A stretch of DNA of 64,000 nt. Origin: Lentilactobacillus raoultii. GTDB lineage: Bacteria > Bacillota > Bacilli > Lactobacillales > Lactobacillaceae. Position numbers and translations under genes: made by a program. Of the stretch, positions 1-9,705 are shown piece by piece. The stretch covers positions 124,001 through 188,000 of the forward strand of contig NZ_LS423000.1 of the NCBI RefSeq assembly GCF_900411375.1, read 5' to 3'. Position 1 is the first letter of the stretch, and every line of letters starts with the position of its first letter. The notes under the pieces were generated by a model. That model was not told the origin of the DNA, did not search any database, and was given only the letters and a program-made list of their open reading frames with translations.

Positions 1-9
1 TTGTGAAAC

Positions 10-912
10 TCATTTTTTTGATTTTTGATCCTCATCACTCAGCTGCTTGCCAAGTGTCTTTAAATAAGACCGCAGACCAGTGGCAATTTCTGGATGTTGT
101 AGGCCAAAAATAATGTTGGTTTTAAGCCAACTGAGTTTATTACCAGTATCGTACCGTTGACCTTTAAATTCGTGGGCAAAGACCCGTTGAGTTTTATTCA
201 AAGTGTCAATCGCAGAAGTTAACTGAATTTCACCACTGGCATCCGGTTTAGCATTTTCCAGAATTCCAAAAATTTCCGGTGTTAATAAGTATCGACCAAT
301 AATGGCCAAATCACTTGGGGCTTTTTCTGGTGCCGGCTTTTCAACAAATTTTTTAACGTTAAATAATCCCGGCTGAACTTCCTCAGAAGGATCGATTACC
401 CCATACTTGGAAATATCCTGATGGGCAACCCGTTTAACAGCCAATGTTGAGGCACCGGTCTTTTGATAACTATCCATCAATTGTTTGGTTAAGGGGACTT
501 TATCTTTCATCACATCATCACCCAACATAACCACAAAGGGTTCATTACTAATGAAGCTTCGCGCCGTGTAAATGGCATCGCCAAGTCCTCTTGGATGTGA
601 CTGACGAATAAAGTAGATATTCATATCGTTGGTTTTACGAATTGTTTCCAACATATCTGTTTTATGGCGTTCTTCAAGATTTTGTTCCAGTTCCGGATTG
701 GCATCAAAATGGTCTTCAATAGACCGCTTACCTTTGCCAATCACGATCACAATATCTCGAATGCCGGACTTCTTGGCCTCTTCAACAATAAATTGAATGG
801 TCGGCGTATCGACAATCGGAAGCATCTCTTTAGGGAGTGCCTTGGTTTCCGGTAAAAAGCGGGTTCCTAATCCGGCGGCCGGAATAACAGCTTTGGTTAC
901 TTTTTTCTGCAT
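10..912 (-). CDS. galU: UTP-glucose-1-phosphate uridylyltransferase
   Basis: Makes UDP-glucose from UTP and glucose-1-phosphate in the cytoplasm, feeding glycolipid, teichoic acid glycosylation, exopolysaccharide and Leloir galactose metabolism. The 300-residue length is normal for bacterial GalU. The N-terminal nucleotidyltransferase signature ([19 protein letters not shown], about residues 12-30) and the later VEKP and GRYLL segments are intact. It is the last visible gene of the minus-strand run hprK-lgt-gpsA-galU and starts 18 bases after gpsA. The galKET operon at 46-50 kb uses UDP-glucose as the co-substrate of GalT, so the two loci are linked metabolically. The ATG start follows a GAGG-type ribosome binding site. 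Identity is secure from motifs and length. Confidence 0.96.
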   Translation of the reverse strand: MQKKVTKAVIPAAGLGTRFLPETKALPKEMLPIVDTPTIQFIVEEAKKSGIRDIVIVIGKGKRSIEDHFDANPELEQNLEERHKTDMLETIRKTNDMNIYFIRQSHPRGLGDAIYTARSFISNEPFVVMLGDDVMKDKVPLTKQLMDSYQKTGASTLAVKRVAHQDISKYGVIDPSEEVQPGLFNVKKFVEKPAPEKAPSDLAIIGRYLLTPEIFGILENAKPDASGEIQLTSAIDTLNKTQRVFAHEFKGQRYDTGNKLSWLKTNIIFGLQHPEIATGLRSYLKTLGKQLSDEDQKSKK

Positions 913-930
913 TTGTGTACCTCGTACTTT

Positions 931-1950
931 CTATTCGATTTCAGAACGACCTTCACGGGTCATCAATTGATTAATTGTCTCTTTGATGTCAGCACCATCA
1001 TATAGGACATGATAAATTGCACTGGTAATCGGCATATCAACTCCCCGCTGCTTAGAAAGTTCATAAGCGGCTCTAGTGGTTGCAATTCCCTCAATTACCA
1101 TACCCATATTTTTGATAACTTGATCCAACGATTCCCCACGACCTAATTCATTTCCGGCCCGCCAATTTCGTGAATTAGAACTGGTAGCGGTTACGATAAT
1201 ATCACCAACACCTGAAAGACCAATAAACGTTAAGGGATTGGCACCAAAGGAAGTCCCAAGCCGCGAAATTTCTGCCAATCCCCGAGTCATTAGCGCCGCC
1301 TTGGCATTATCCTTGTATCCCAAACCGTAGAGTGCGCCGGCACCAAGTGCAATGATATTTTTTAAAGCTGCTCCAATCTCAACGCCAATCACATCGTCAC
1401 TGGTATAGACCCGAAAATAGTGATTCATAAACAGTCCTTGAATCGTCTTAGCAGCTTTTTGATCATTGCTGGCTAACGTCACCAACGTGATATCCTTAAC
1501 GGCCACGTCTTCTGCCTGACTTGGACCGGATAAAACGGAAATCGATTGTCGATTCTCGGGAGCAATTTCTTGAGCTAATACCTGAGATAATCGTAAATAG
1601 GTTTTTTCTTCAATTCCCTTTGAAGCATGAATAATATTTACTTTTTGATGGCGGGCCTTTAAAATTTCAGCAACCTGGTGGGCAACCGATCTGGTGACTT
1701 GTGTTGGAACGACAAATAAAATATAGTCAACACCGTCGATTGCTTCTCCTAAATCATGGTAAGCCTTAATTGATTCCGCAAAGGTAAAGTTTTTAATATA
1801 CTTGGTGTTTGTGTGCAGATCATTAAATTCCTTTACCTGTTTTTCGTTATACGACCACAACCTGACATGTGACCCATTTTCATCAAGCACACTTGCCAAA
1901 ATACTTCCCCATGATCCAGCGCCAAGAACCGCAATTTCTTTAGTAGTCAT
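931..1950 (-). CDS. gpsA: Glycerol-3-phosphate dehydrogenase [NAD(P)+]
   Basis: Reduces dihydroxyacetone phosphate to sn-glycerol-3-phosphate, the backbone of phospholipids and teichoic acids. The N-terminal dinucleotide-binding loop is GAGSWGS (about residues 10-16). The substrate-binding region has [13 protein letters not shown] and the conserved [11 protein letters not shown] segment. About 339 residues is the usual length. Two adjacent ATG codons are available; the second (1950) is better spaced from the GGAGG motif, so I chose it, although 1953 is possible. It lies between lgt and galU on the same strand with short gaps, consistent with one transcript serving envelope lipid synthesis. 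Confidence 0.96.
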   Translation of the reverse strand: MTTKEIAVLGAGSWGSILASVLDENGSHVRLWSYNEKQVKEFNDLHTNTKYIKNFTFAESIKAYHDLGEAIDGVDYILFVVPTQVTRSVAHQVAEILKARHQKVNIIHASKGIEEKTYLRLSQVLAQEIAPENRQSISVLSGPSQAEDVAVKDITLVTLASNDQKAAKTIQGLFMNHYFRVYTSDDVIGVEIGAALKNIIALGAGALYGLGYKDNAKAALMTRGLAEISRLGTSFGANPLTFIGLSGVGDIIVTATSSNSRNWRAGNELGRGESLDQVIKNMGMVIEGIATTRAAYELSKQRGVDMPITSAIYHVLYDGADIKETINQLMTREGRSEIE

Positions 1951-1979
1951 CATTTTCCTCCATTTTTGTTAAATCAACC

Positions 1980-2816
1980 TTAAAATTGAACATTCAGTGT
2001 GTTGCCCTCTAAATACCACGGATTTGTTTGATCACGCCGTCGATAAATTAATACCATTATTGCGCCCACAAACAAAAAAATCGATAAGATTTGAGAAACC
2101 CGTAAGTTAAGCAGCATCAAACTGTCCGTTCGCATTCCTTCGATAAAAAAGCGACCAAAGGAATACCACATCACATATCCCAGAAAGACCTCCCCTTGTT
2201 TAAACAGCTGTGGATTATGTCGCAGTGTCATCAGTACCAAAAAGCCAAGAAAGCTCCAAACAGATTCATACAAAAAAGTTGGCTGGCGATAAGCCCCGCT
2301 GATATACATCTGCGAAATAATAAAGTGAGGGAGGTGAAGTCCCTGAAGGTACGCCAACGAGGTAACTTTGCCAAACGCTTCTTGATTCATAAAATTGCCC
2401 CAACGACCGATTGATTGACCCAAAATCACCGTTGGCGCGGCAACATCAAGCATCAGCCAAACCGGAATAAATCGGCGACGGCAAAACCAGATCACCACAA
2501 TCATTGCCCCAATTAGCGACCCGTAAATGGCAATTCCACCATCCCAGATTTGGACGATTTGATCAAGATGATTCTTATAGTAAGACCATTGAAAAATAAC
2601 ATAGTATAAACGGGCGCAGATCAGTGCGGCCGGCAATGCCCATAAAATCATATCATAAATATTGTCAGGCGCGATTCCCCGCTTTTTGCCTTCTCTAACG
2701 GCTAAATAAACGGCTAACATGACACCGCAGGCAATGATCACACCATACCAGTGAACCTCAATCGGGCCTAAATGAAATGCGATCGGATTCAATGCTAAAC
2801 TTTTAAAACCAAACAA
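1980..2816 (-). CDS. lgt: Prolipoprotein diacylglyceryl transferase
   Basis: Integral membrane enzyme that transfers diacylglyceryl from phosphatidylglycerol to the lipobox cysteine of prolipoproteins, the first step of lipoprotein maturation. The 278 residues contain several hydrophobic segments and the Lgt signature [13 protein letters not shown] near residue 137. The EGMRTDSL segment near the C-terminus is also typical. The start is a TTG preceded at suitable distance by AGGAG. It lies 12 bases downstream of hprK, the conserved Firmicutes order hprK-lgt. Identity is secure; the exact start is inferred from the ribosome binding site. Confidence 0.95.
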   Translation of the reverse strand: MFGFKSLALNPIAFHLGPIEVHWYGVIIACGVMLAVYLAVREGKKRGIAPDNIYDMILWALPAALICARLYYVIFQWSYYKNHLDQIVQIWDGGIAIYGSLIGAMIVVIWFCRRRFIPVWLMLDVAAPTVILGQSIGRWGNFMNQEAFGKVTSLAYLQGLHLPHFIISQMYISGAYRQPTFLYESVWSFLGFLVLMTLRHNPQLFKQGEVFLGYVMWYSFGRFFIEGMRTDSLMLLNLRVSQILSIFLFVGAIMVLIYRRRDQTNPWYLEGNTLNVQF

Positions 2817-2828
2817 AACTTGCCACTC

Positions 2829-3854
2829 CTATTTTTCCGAATCGGTTTGCCTTGATGGTTTGCCAATCAGATTTTTATTCTTTTCCTCAACATGCTTTTC
2901 TTCGACCTTTTCCTTAGCATCGGTTTGGCTGTTGAGTTTAATCAAGTTGTTCAAATTTCGATCAAACGTTTCAGTAGCATCATATCCCATTGATTCTGCC
3001 CGGAAGTTCATCGCTGCTGCTTCAATGATAATCGCCAAGTTTCGCCCAGTTTTAACCGGAATCGTTAATTTAGGAACGTCAACATCAAAAATATGCACAT
3101 TTTGAGTCCCGTTACCTAATCGATCAAATTTAGCATCTTTTGTATAATTTGCTAAATGAATAATCAAATCCACTTTAGTTTGACTTCTCACAGCACCGGT
3201 TCCAAAAAGGGTCATGACATCAATAATGCCAATTCCGCGAATTTCAAGCAAATGCCGTAAAATTGCCGGTGCGGTTCCGACCAACGTCTGTTCGTCCTGC
3301 TGGTAAACTTCAACCCGATCGTCAGCGATCAATCGATGGCCCCGTTTAACGAGTTCCAAAGCAGTTTCACTTTTGCCAATTCCACTGTCACCGGTAATGA
3401 GAATTCCCAACCCGTAAACATCAACCAAAACACCGTGAAGCGATTTACGCTCAGCTAATTTATCTTCCAGATAATTGGTCATATTACTTAAAATTCGTGA
3501 CGTCGTTAATTTTGACCCAAGCACTGGAATGTGTTCAGCCTTAGCAGCTTCCAACAATTCCTCTGGTGGGTCAAGCTGCGTTGAGACCACAAAGGCCGGC
3601 GTTTGCGGTTGACACATTTTTTTCATGACTTCTAATAAATTTTCGTGAGACATTCCCTTGGAATACGAAATCTCGGTAATTCCAAGTAGTTGGATCCGTT
3701 TGGCTGGATAATAATTAAAAAAACCGGTTAATTCAAGCCCGGGTCTGGATATATCACTGGTTGAAATGGATTTTGTTTCCAGATACTCTTTCCCATAATA
3801 AACATCTAAGCGGGTATTGGTTACTAAATCCGCAACACTTACACTTTCAGTCAA
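2829..3854 (-). CDS. hprK: HPr kinase/phosphorylase
   Basis: Bifunctional sensor enzyme that phosphorylates or dephosphorylates HPr on serine, generating the CcpA co-repressor for carbon catabolite repression. The Walker A motif GDSGIGKSETAL lies mid-protein and the C-terminal kinase signature (ETFDRNLNNLIKLNS) follows. I chose a TTG start because AGGAGGG abuts the upstream ATG with no spacer but lies 6 bases from the TTG; the resulting N-terminus (MTESVSVADL) resembles lactobacillus HprK. At about 341 residues it is longer than the usual 310-320 because of a charged Lys/Glu-rich tail after the signature. Candidate targets in this window are the cre-like sites near galK and lrgA. Confidence 0.95.
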   Translation of the reverse strand: MTESVSVADLVTNTRLDVYYGKEYLETKSISTSDISRPGLELTGFFNYYPAKRIQLLGITEISYSKGMSHENLLEVMKKMCQPQTPAFVVSTQLDPPEELLEAAKAEHIPVLGSKLTTSRILSNMTNYLEDKLAERKSLHGVLVDVYGLGILITGDSGIGKSETALELVKRGHRLIADDRVEVYQQDEQTLVGTAPAILRHLLEIRGIGIIDVMTLFGTGAVRSQTKVDLIIHLANYTKDAKFDRLGNGTQNVHIFDVDVPKLTIPVKTGRNLAIIIEAAAMNFRAESMGYDATETFDRNLNNLIKLNSQTDAKEKVEEKHVEEKNKNLIGKPSRQTDSEK

Positions 3855-3944
3855 GAACATCCCTCCTTAATAATCACTACAATTTTATCACTTTTAGACA
3901 TCCCGCGTCTTTAAGTGGATTGGCAAAATGTCAAAAATAATTTA

Positions 3945-4295
3945 TTAATCGGATCGATCAAAGTATGATGCAATAATGGCACTGACAATCGACATTAAAA
4001 TAGCAATTAACATTGCCGTCCAAAAAGATGCTAATTCAAAGCCGGTCCCCACAATCCCGGATGTTAATTCCAGCATCGCACCATTAATGACGATTCCAAA
4101 CAATCCCAAAGTTAATAAATTGATTGGCAGGGAAAGAATCACCAGAATTGGCTTAACCAGCCAATTCAAGACACCTAAAACCAGGGCAGCAATGACGGCC
4201 ACTTCGGCACTGGCCACATAAAGACTGTTTGGGAAAAAGCCACTAATCGCCATAAATAACAACGCGTCGATCAATACTGTCGATAAAAATCTCAA
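3945..4295 (-). CDS. YvlD-like small membrane protein (phage holin 4 family)
   Basis: A 116-residue, very hydrophobic protein with about four membrane segments. The middle part (GVLNWLVKPILVILSLPIN, then LLTLGLFGIVINGAML) is typical of the family labelled phage holin 4 superfamily, of which Bacillus YvlD is a chromosomal member. It starts 2 bases after the PspC-domain gene ends, so the two are almost certainly co-translated. In Bacillus the yvlC-yvlD pair also sits next to hprK and lgt and belongs to the envelope-stress response. Despite the family name nothing here suggests a prophage. Molecular function is not established. Confidence 0.8.
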   Translation of the reverse strand: MRFLSTVLIDALLFMAISGFFPNSLYVASAEVAVIAALVLGVLNWLVKPILVILSLPINLLTLGLFGIVINGAMLELTSGIVGTGFELASFWTAMLIAILMSIVSAIIASYFDRSD

Positions 4296-4297
4296 GA

Positions 4298-4621
4298 TTA
4301 CCCTCTTTTCTTGTTACGGTTAACGTCCTCTTCCTCTACACCATGAATGACCTTTCGCGATTTTTTAGAGGTGCTTTGATTCTGATAAATTGATTTTAAT
4401 TGATTAAAAAAGGAAGCTGGTGCGTCTTCTGCCGGGATAATGGCGATCATCACAACGTAGGCCAAAATCGCTGCCATCCCGATTCCCGGTGTCAACATTA
4501 AAACAATGTATAAAACTCGAACCAGAGTTGAATTCCAATCAAAGTAGCTTGAAATTCCTCCTAACACACCGGCAATCCAGCGGTCCTTAGATGATCTGAA
4601 TAGTTTCTTTTTATCACTCAT
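4298..4621 (-). CDS. PspC domain membrane protein
   Basis: 107 residues. An N-terminal PspC domain (RSSKDRWIAGVLGGISSYFDW, about residues 9-29) is followed by one or two hydrophobic segments (VRVLYIVLMLTPGIGMAA, then LAYVVMIAIIP) and a basic, polar tail. PspC-domain proteins belong to the phage-shock or LiaR-type envelope-stress systems of bacteria. It is the first gene of a two-gene unit with the YvlD-like protein. The start is ATG with a GGAGG motif about 8 bases upstream. The specific trigger and partner are unknown here, and no LiaRS-like two-component genes are adjacent. Confidence 0.85.
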   Translation of the reverse strand: MSDKKKLFRSSKDRWIAGVLGGISSYFDWNSTLVRVLYIVLMLTPGIGMAAILAYVVMIAIIPAEDAPASFFNQLKSIYQNQSTSKKSRKVIHGVEEEDVNRNKKRG

Positions 4622-4666
4622 AGAATAACCTCCATCTCAAATTGCCTCTTATGACCTAAGCGTATC

Positions 4667-4696
4667 AAAAAAAACACGGCAATCAAGTATGCCGCG
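4667..4696 (-). terminator. Intrinsic terminator after pst-phoU
   Basis: On the minus strand CGCGGCA and TGCCGTG form a stem around an 8-base loop, followed by eight T residues. It lies 18 bases beyond the phoU stop codon and closes the pstSCABB-phoU transcript before the PspC gene. Confidence 0.8.
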
Positions 4697-4713
4697 CTAA
4701 AAAATAGATTTTT

Positions 4714-5370
4714 TTAATTTAATTCAATGATTTTTCCAGTTGCCAGATAAATGGTCCATTCACAAATGTTTGTACTGTAATCACTGATCCGAGATAAGTC
4801 TTTGGCAACATTCAGGTACAAAATCGCTGCGTTAACAATCTCTGGATCTTTTGCCATTGCCTGATAACTTGGCGCCGCAATTTCATTATAGTGTTTTTCC
4901 ACAATCTGGTCGAATCGTTTAGCCGTTTGTTTGGCCCTTTCCTGGTCAGCTTGGCCATATGAACTAATTGACTCATCATATTGTTCACTGACATCCTTTG
5001 CCATTGACGCAATAATAGCTTCGACGGCAGCAATGCGGGGTTGGCCTTTAATGCTGACTGTCGATCTGGCAATATTACGCGCGTGATCGCCGGCTCGTTC
5101 CAAATCAGTGACTGCTTTTAAAATCCCAACGACTTCCCGTAAATTACCCGTTACGGGTTGGTAAAGCGCAATCATTTCAAATGACCGCTTTTCAATGTAA
5201 ATCTGTAAATGATTAATTTGGTGGTCATTGGTGATAACCGTTTCCGCTTTATGAACATCATGATCGATAAATGCCTGACCTGCATTAGCCACAGCTTCAC
5301 CCACCAGTGCCCCGAGTTTCATAAAATCTGCCTTTAACGTGACAATCTCTTCATCAAAAACTTTTCCCAT
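4714..5370 (-). CDS. phoU: Phosphate transport system regulator PhoU
   Basis: Cytoplasmic all-helical protein that couples the Pst phosphate transporter to the PhoR sensor kinase and limits phosphate uptake. The 218 residues show the repeated PhoU pattern: two three-helix halves, with the conserved ERAGDHARNIARS segment near residue 95 and the parallel LSRISDYSTNICEW segment near the C-terminus. It is the last gene of the pst operon, 11 bases after the second pstB, and is followed by a strong terminator. Expression should follow the PhoP-box promoter ahead of pstS. Confidence 0.95.
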   Translation of the reverse strand: MGKVFDEEIVTLKADFMKLGALVGEAVANAGQAFIDHDVHKAETVITNDHQINHLQIYIEKRSFEMIALYQPVTGNLREVVGILKAVTDLERAGDHARNIARSTVSIKGQPRIAAVEAIIASMAKDVSEQYDESISSYGQADQERAKQTAKRFDQIVEKHYNEIAAPSYQAMAKDPEIVNAAILYLNVAKDLSRISDYSTNICEWTIYLATGKIIELN

Positions 5371-5381
5371 TAAGTCATCCC

Positions 5382-6143
5382 CTATCCGAATCGGCCACTA
5401 ACATAGTCTTCAGTTTGTTTTTCGTCAGGATTAACAAACATTTTCGTAGTATCATCATATTCGATAACCCGACCTTCCATAAAGAAAGCCGTTTTATCAG
5501 AAATCCTGGACGCCTGCTGAAGGTTATGCGTGACAATAATGATTGTATAATTCTTTTTTAATTCCAGCAACGTATTTTCAATATTAGCACTTGAAATCGG
5601 ATCCAATGCGCTGGTTGGTTCATCCATCAAAATAATCGATGGCGAAACTGCCAGCACCCTGGCAATACAAATTCGTTGTTGTTGACCACCTGAAAACGAT
5701 AACGCATTATCGTACAAATGATCTTTAACTTCATCCCAAACAGCCGCCTGTTTTAGACTCCGTTCAACAATCGCGTCAAGCTTTTGCTTATTTTTGACGC
5801 CGGCAATTCTTAATCCATAAGTAATGTTGTCATAAACAGAAAATGGAAATGGGTTGGGTTGTTGAAAAACCATCCCGATTTCCTTTCTTAAATCAACCAA
5901 GTTAGCTTGTGGTGAATAAATATTTTGATCATGAAACTTAACGGTTCCGGTGATTGTGACACCATCTATCATATCATTCATTCGGTTTAAACACCTCAAA
6001 AATGTTGACTTTCCACAGCCGGACGGCCCAATTAAAGCGGAAATTTGATTTTGCTGAAAAGTCATCTGAATATTATGAAGTGCCTGAAAATCACCATAGT
6101 ACAGGTCAAGATTGCTTACTGAAATAATTGGTTCAACCATCAA
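5382..6143 (-). CDS. pstB: Phosphate ABC transporter ATP-binding protein (second copy)
   Basis: ATPase subunit of the high-affinity phosphate importer. Walker [10 protein letters not shown] lies near residue 39, the Q-loop region is [15 protein letters not shown], the ABC signature is FSGGQQQR and Walker B ends in [12 protein letters not shown]. 253 residues is normal. It is the second of two consecutive pstB genes; duplicate pstB genes are common in Firmicutes. It differs from the upstream copy in sequence and lacks that copy's N-terminal extension. The gap to the preceding pstB is only 9 bases, so they are co-transcribed. Both presumably pair with PstC and PstA; which copy dominates cannot be told. 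Confidence 0.95.
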   Translation of the reverse strand: MMVEPIISVSNLDLYYGDFQALHNIQMTFQQNQISALIGPSGCGKSTFLRCLNRMNDMIDGVTITGTVKFHDQNIYSPQANLVDLRKEIGMVFQQPNPFPFSVYDNITYGLRIAGVKNKQKLDAIVERSLKQAAVWDEVKDHLYDNALSFSGGQQQRICIARVLAVSPSIILMDEPTSALDPISSANIENTLLELKKNYTIIIVTHNLQQASRISDKTAFFMEGRVIEYDDTTKMFVNPDEKQTEDYVSGRFG

Positions 6144-6152
6144 AAGATCCTC

Positions 6153-6959
6153 CTAACCAAAGTTGCCGGAAACATAGTCATCAGTTAACTGAATTTTAGG
6201 CCTTGTAAAGATTTTTCGGGTTTTGTTATATTCGATCGCCTCACCTAAATTAAAGAAAACCGTATAGTCACTTAACCGGGCCGCCTGCTGCATGTTATGT
6301 GTCACAATAATAATGGTGTAATTAGGTTTTAATTCTCGAAGTGTTTGCTCCAGCTGCGCAGTGGAAACCGGATCAAGCGCACTGGCTGGCTCATCTAACA
6401 ACAAAACATCGGGTTTAACCGCCAGTGCCCGGGCGATGCATACCCGCTGTGCTTGACCACCGGATAATGCCTGAGCACTTTTATGAAGGCTGTCCTTGAC
6501 TTGGTCCCAAACAGCCGCTTGTTTCAAAGTTGTCTCTACAACTTTATCCAGTGTCCGCTTATCATGAATCCCTCGTCTCTGCAAAGCAAATGTCACATTG
6601 TCATAGATGGATTTAGCAAACGGATTTGGTCGTTGAAAGACCATCCCGATCCGCCGCCGAACTTCGTAAACGTCGATCCCGGGTTGATTAATATTAACCC
6701 CTTTGTACAAGATTTGACCATTTACGGTTGCCACATCATCATTCATCCGGTTTAGGGCTCGTAGAAAGGTTGATTTCCCCGAACCGGACGGACCGATCAG
6801 AGCTGTAATTGTATTTTTTTTGAATTGAATATCCGCATGATGCATGGCTAGTTGCTTGCCGTAATAGATTTCCAAATCCTTGGTCTGCATCTCAATGTCA
6901 TTTTCTTCCGGATTAAATTGATAAATAAATCGTTCGTGCTGATTTGTTTCAAATTGCAT
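6153..6959 (-). CDS. pstB: Phosphate ABC transporter ATP-binding protein (first copy)
   Basis: ATPase subunit of the Pst phosphate importer. Walker A is GPSGSGKST (about residue 55), the Q-loop region VFQRPNPFAKSIYDN, the ABC signature LSGGQAQR and Walker B LLLDEPASALDP. It has 268 residues, about 20 more at the N-terminus than the second copy. Its ATG start lies 12 bases after pstA ends. It carries all catalytic elements, so both copies should be functional. Confidence 0.95.
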   Translation of the reverse strand: MQFETNQHERFIYQFNPEENDIEMQTKDLEIYYGKQLAMHHADIQFKKNTITALIGPSGSGKSTFLRALNRMNDDVATVNGQILYKGVNINQPGIDVYEVRRRIGMVFQRPNPFAKSIYDNVTFALQRRGIHDKRTLDKVVETTLKQAAVWDQVKDSLHKSAQALSGGQAQRVCIARALAVKPDVLLLDEPASALDPVSTAQLEQTLRELKPNYTIIIVTHNMQQAARLSDYTVFFNLGEAIEYNKTRKIFTRPKIQLTDDYVSGNFG

Positions 6960-6971
6960 ATTGGATTCTCC

Positions 6972-7862
6972 CTAATTCACCGAAGTCATCTTTTCAAATA
7001 CCTTCCGACCGATATAACGGGCAGACAAGTTAAAAACTAGAATGGCCAAAACTAAGACAGCCGCCGATCCAGACGAAACCTTGGTTAAATCTGGCATAAT
7101 CCCTTCAGAGTTGATTTTCCAAATATGAACTGCCAGTGTTTCAGCGGGTCGTAGCGGACTGAGGGGGCTATCAATATTAAAGGGATTCCAATCGGCAAAG
7201 TTAAGGGCCGGTGCGCTTTGGCCAGCTGTATAGATCAACGCAGCCGCTTCTCCAAAGACCCGGCCGGCACATAAAATAATTCCACTAATAATCCCAGGTA
7301 ACGCAGCAGGAACAACGATGTGAATAATCGTTTCATACTTTGATAGGCCAAGTCCCAAGCCGCCCTGACGCTGGTCATCGGGAACGGCTGCCAGTGATTC
7401 TTCAATATTTCGGGTGAGCAAAGGTAAATTAAAAATTGTAAGTGTTAACGCGCCTGAAATAATTGAGAAACCAAAATTATAATGGACAACGAACAATAAA
7501 AAGCCGAACAACCCAACAACAACTGACGGCAGGGAGCTAAGAATTTCAATCGACGTCCGAATCATTGCCGTAAACCAATTATCTTTAGCATACTCACTTA
7601 AGTATATCGAAGCCCCCAACGCAATTGGTAATGAAATCACCATCGCTAAAATTAACAGGTAAAAAGAATTAAACAGTTGAATGCCAATGCCGCCACCGGC
7701 ACTAAACGCCTTGGCTGGAGAAGTTAAAAAGCGCCAACTCACATTTGGTAACCCCGTGACGAAGATATACCCAATCAGGAACGCTAGAATCAAAACGACG
7801 AATCCGGCGATGGCTTTTAGTAGTAAAATTGCCAATCGACTTTGTTTTTGCATTCGATTCAT
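6972..7862 (-). CDS. pstA: Phosphate ABC transporter permease PstA
   Basis: Membrane permease subunit of the Pst importer with about six hydrophobic segments in 296 residues. The cytoplasmic coupling region (LAAVPDDQRQGGLGLGLSKYETI) is the EAA-type loop that contacts PstB. Its ATG overlaps the pstC stop codon as ATGA, which implies translational coupling. A second in-frame ATG three codons later is an alternative start. Confidence 0.95.
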   Translation of the reverse strand: MNRMQKQSRLAILLLKAIAGFVVLILAFLIGYIFVTGLPNVSWRFLTSPAKAFSAGGGIGIQLFNSFYLLILAMVISLPIALGASIYLSEYAKDNWFTAMIRTSIEILSSLPSVVVGLFGFLLFVVHYNFGFSIISGALTLTIFNLPLLTRNIEESLAAVPDDQRQGGLGLGLSKYETIIHIVVPAALPGIISGIILCAGRVFGEAAALIYTAGQSAPALNFADWNPFNIDSPLSPLRPAETLAVHIWKINSEGIMPDLTKVSSGSAAVLVLAILVFNLSARYIGRKVFEKMTSVN

Positions 7863-8788
7863 TTACTAAACGCTCCCTTCCGGCCAATAAAGTGAACCAA
7901 TAAATTAAAGAATAGCGACATGATTAAAAGGACCAGCGCTAGTGACCACAGGGCATCGTTTTGCAACGATCCCATCACTGTGTTCCCCATGCCAGCGGTT
8001 AAAACAGAAGTGAGTGTTGAAGCTGGTGAAACCAAATTAACTGGCATCAGTGAGGCGTTTCCAATCACCATTTGAACGGCCAAGGCTTCACCAAAGGCTC
8101 TGGCCATGCCAAACACAATGGCGGTTAAAATTCCGGGGGTGGCGGCTCGAAGCACGACTTTCCAAATTGTCTGCCATTTGGTAGCCCCGAGTGCCATCGA
8201 AGCTTGTCGATAATATTGAGGAACCGATTTTAAAGAGTCCACCGTCATCGACACAATCGTTGGTAGAATCATGACGAACAGGACAAATGTGCCGGAAAGA
8301 ATCCCAAACCCACTGCCGCCAAATAGATGACGAACAAAGGGCACCACAACGGATAAGCCAATAAAACCATAAACCACGGACGGAATACCAACTAATAATT
8401 CTGTTACCGGTTGAAGAACTTTGGCACCGCGCTTAGGCGAAATTTCCGTCATATAAACCGCGGTTCCAATAGCAAACGGCGTTGAAATCACAGCAGCCAA
8501 AATAGTCACCAGAAACGAACCGACAATCATTGGTAATGCCCCGACCGCAGCATGGCCGCTTGGTGTTTTGGCTCCCGGATTCCAAAGGGTTCCCGCAAAG
8601 AAATCGGTCATTTTAATATGATCTTTTAGAAAAGTCGACATTCCCTTTGTGGCAATAAAGACAATGATGCCAATCACAACGGCCATAATCAGTAGTAAGG
8701 CTGAAAAGCACATTAATCGGCCAACTCGTTCATAGCGAGCGGTTTTTGATTTTTTAAATAACTGTTTGGCTAATTTTTGATCTTGCAT
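7859..8788 (-). CDS. pstC: Phosphate ABC transporter permease PstC
   Basis: Second permease subunit of the Pst importer, with about six membrane segments after a short cytoplasmic N-terminus and an EAA-type loop (YYRQASMALGATKWQTIW). I place the start at the ATG at 8788, which shares one base with the pstS stop (TAATG on the minus strand) and has AAGGAT and GGGAT upstream. An earlier in-frame ATG at 8827 would add 13 residues and overlap pstS by 40 bases, which is less likely. The product is 309 residues, a usual PstC length. Confidence 0.94.
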   Translation of the reverse strand: MQDQKLAKQLFKKSKTARYERVGRLMCFSALLLIMAVVIGIIVFIATKGMSTFLKDHIKMTDFFAGTLWNPGAKTPSGHAAVGALPMIVGSFLVTILAAVISTPFAIGTAVYMTEISPKRGAKVLQPVTELLVGIPSVVYGFIGLSVVVPFVRHLFGGSGFGILSGTFVLFVMILPTIVSMTVDSLKSVPQYYRQASMALGATKWQTIWKVVLRAATPGILTAIVFGMARAFGEALAVQMVIGNASLMPVNLVSPASTLTSVLTAGMGNTVMGSLQNDALWSLALVLLIMSLFFNLLVHFIGRKGAFSK

Positions 8789-9675
8789 TAGGCGATCCCT
8801 GATCCTTTCGAAATTTTCCCCTGCCAAGTTCGCTGGTACTGCATTTCTTTAACTGAAATATAACCAAGCTTATTGAAGAGCGAATGCTGAATATGATCAT
8901 TTTGAAGGTAATCGAGGAACTTTTTAGTCAGTCCGGTTGGCTTACCGTTCGTATAAATATGTTCGTACGACCAGATTTTCCAACGATTACGTTTAACATT
9001 CTGATTAGTTGGCGCGATGCCATCAATTGAAATGGGGCGAACCGACTTGTTAACATAGCCGAAAGAAACATAGCTAACAGCCCCTGGGGTTGAGCCAACG
9101 ATTTGGCGAACCGTGCCGGAAGAATCCTGCTCCTGAGCAACTGCACTTGAACGGCCCTTTAAGCCATATGCTTCAAAAGTCATTCGAGTCCCACTACCCT
9201 GAGTTCGGTTGATTAAAGTAATCGGTAAGTTCTTACCACCAACTTGTCGCCAGTTTGTCACTTTTCCAGTAAAAATCGCAATTAGTTGACGGGTCGTTAA
9301 CCGATGGATGCCAACGTCCGGATTCACAATTGGTGTGACGCCCACCACGGCAATCTTATGATCCACCAATTTTTTTGGATTAATCCCGGATTTTTCTTGA
9401 GCGAACAGATCAGAATTTCCCATCTGAACCGCACCGGATTCAATCTGACTTAACCCCGTTCCGGATCCGCCACCTTGGACATTAATGAAAACGCCTCTAT
9501 GTTGAGTGGTATATTCTTCACTGGCAGCTTCAACCAATGGCTGCAGCGCGGTTGAGCCAACCGCTGTAATCGACTGCTGATTAGTTGCCTGCTTGCTACG
9601 AGTTGTATAAGAGCCAATTCCCGCGATGATCACCGCCACGACCAACAGCCATTTAATTATTGTTTGTTTCCGCAT
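8788..9675 (-). CDS. pstS: Phosphate-binding protein PstS
   Basis: Extracytoplasmic phosphate-binding protein of the Pst importer. The mature part shows the PstS pattern: VGSTALQPLVEAASEEY, GGGSGTGLSQIESG and NRTQGSGTRMTFE, which line the phosphate site. The N-terminus (KQTIIKWLLVVAVIIAGIGS) is a hydrophobic signal or anchor segment but has no lipobox cysteine, unlike many Gram-positive PstS lipoproteins, so it may be held by an uncleaved anchor or released. I chose ATG 9675 over GTG 9681 because GAGGAGG is 8 bases from the former. It is the first gene of the operon, directly behind the PhoP-box promoter. Confidence 0.95.
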   Translation of the reverse strand: MRKQTIIKWLLVVAVIIAGIGSYTTRSKQATNQQSITAVGSTALQPLVEAASEEYTTQHRGVFINVQGGGSGTGLSQIESGAVQMGNSDLFAQEKSGINPKKLVDHKIAVVGVTPIVNPDVGIHRLTTRQLIAIFTGKVTNWRQVGGKNLPITLINRTQGSGTRMTFEAYGLKGRSSAVAQEQDSSGTVRQIVGSTPGAVSYVSFGYVNKSVRPISIDGIAPTNQNVKRNRWKIWSYEHIYTNGKPTGLTKKFLDYLQNDHIQHSLFNKLGYISVKEMQYQRTWQGKISKGSGIA

Positions 9676-9705
9676 CTGCACTTCCTCCTCAAATCTCCAC
9701 TACCA

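Noticed and set aside
3945-4295. Phage holin family gene as a sign of a prophage
   Set aside because: It pairs with a PspC gene beside hprK as in Bacillus yvlCD; no other phage genes are present.
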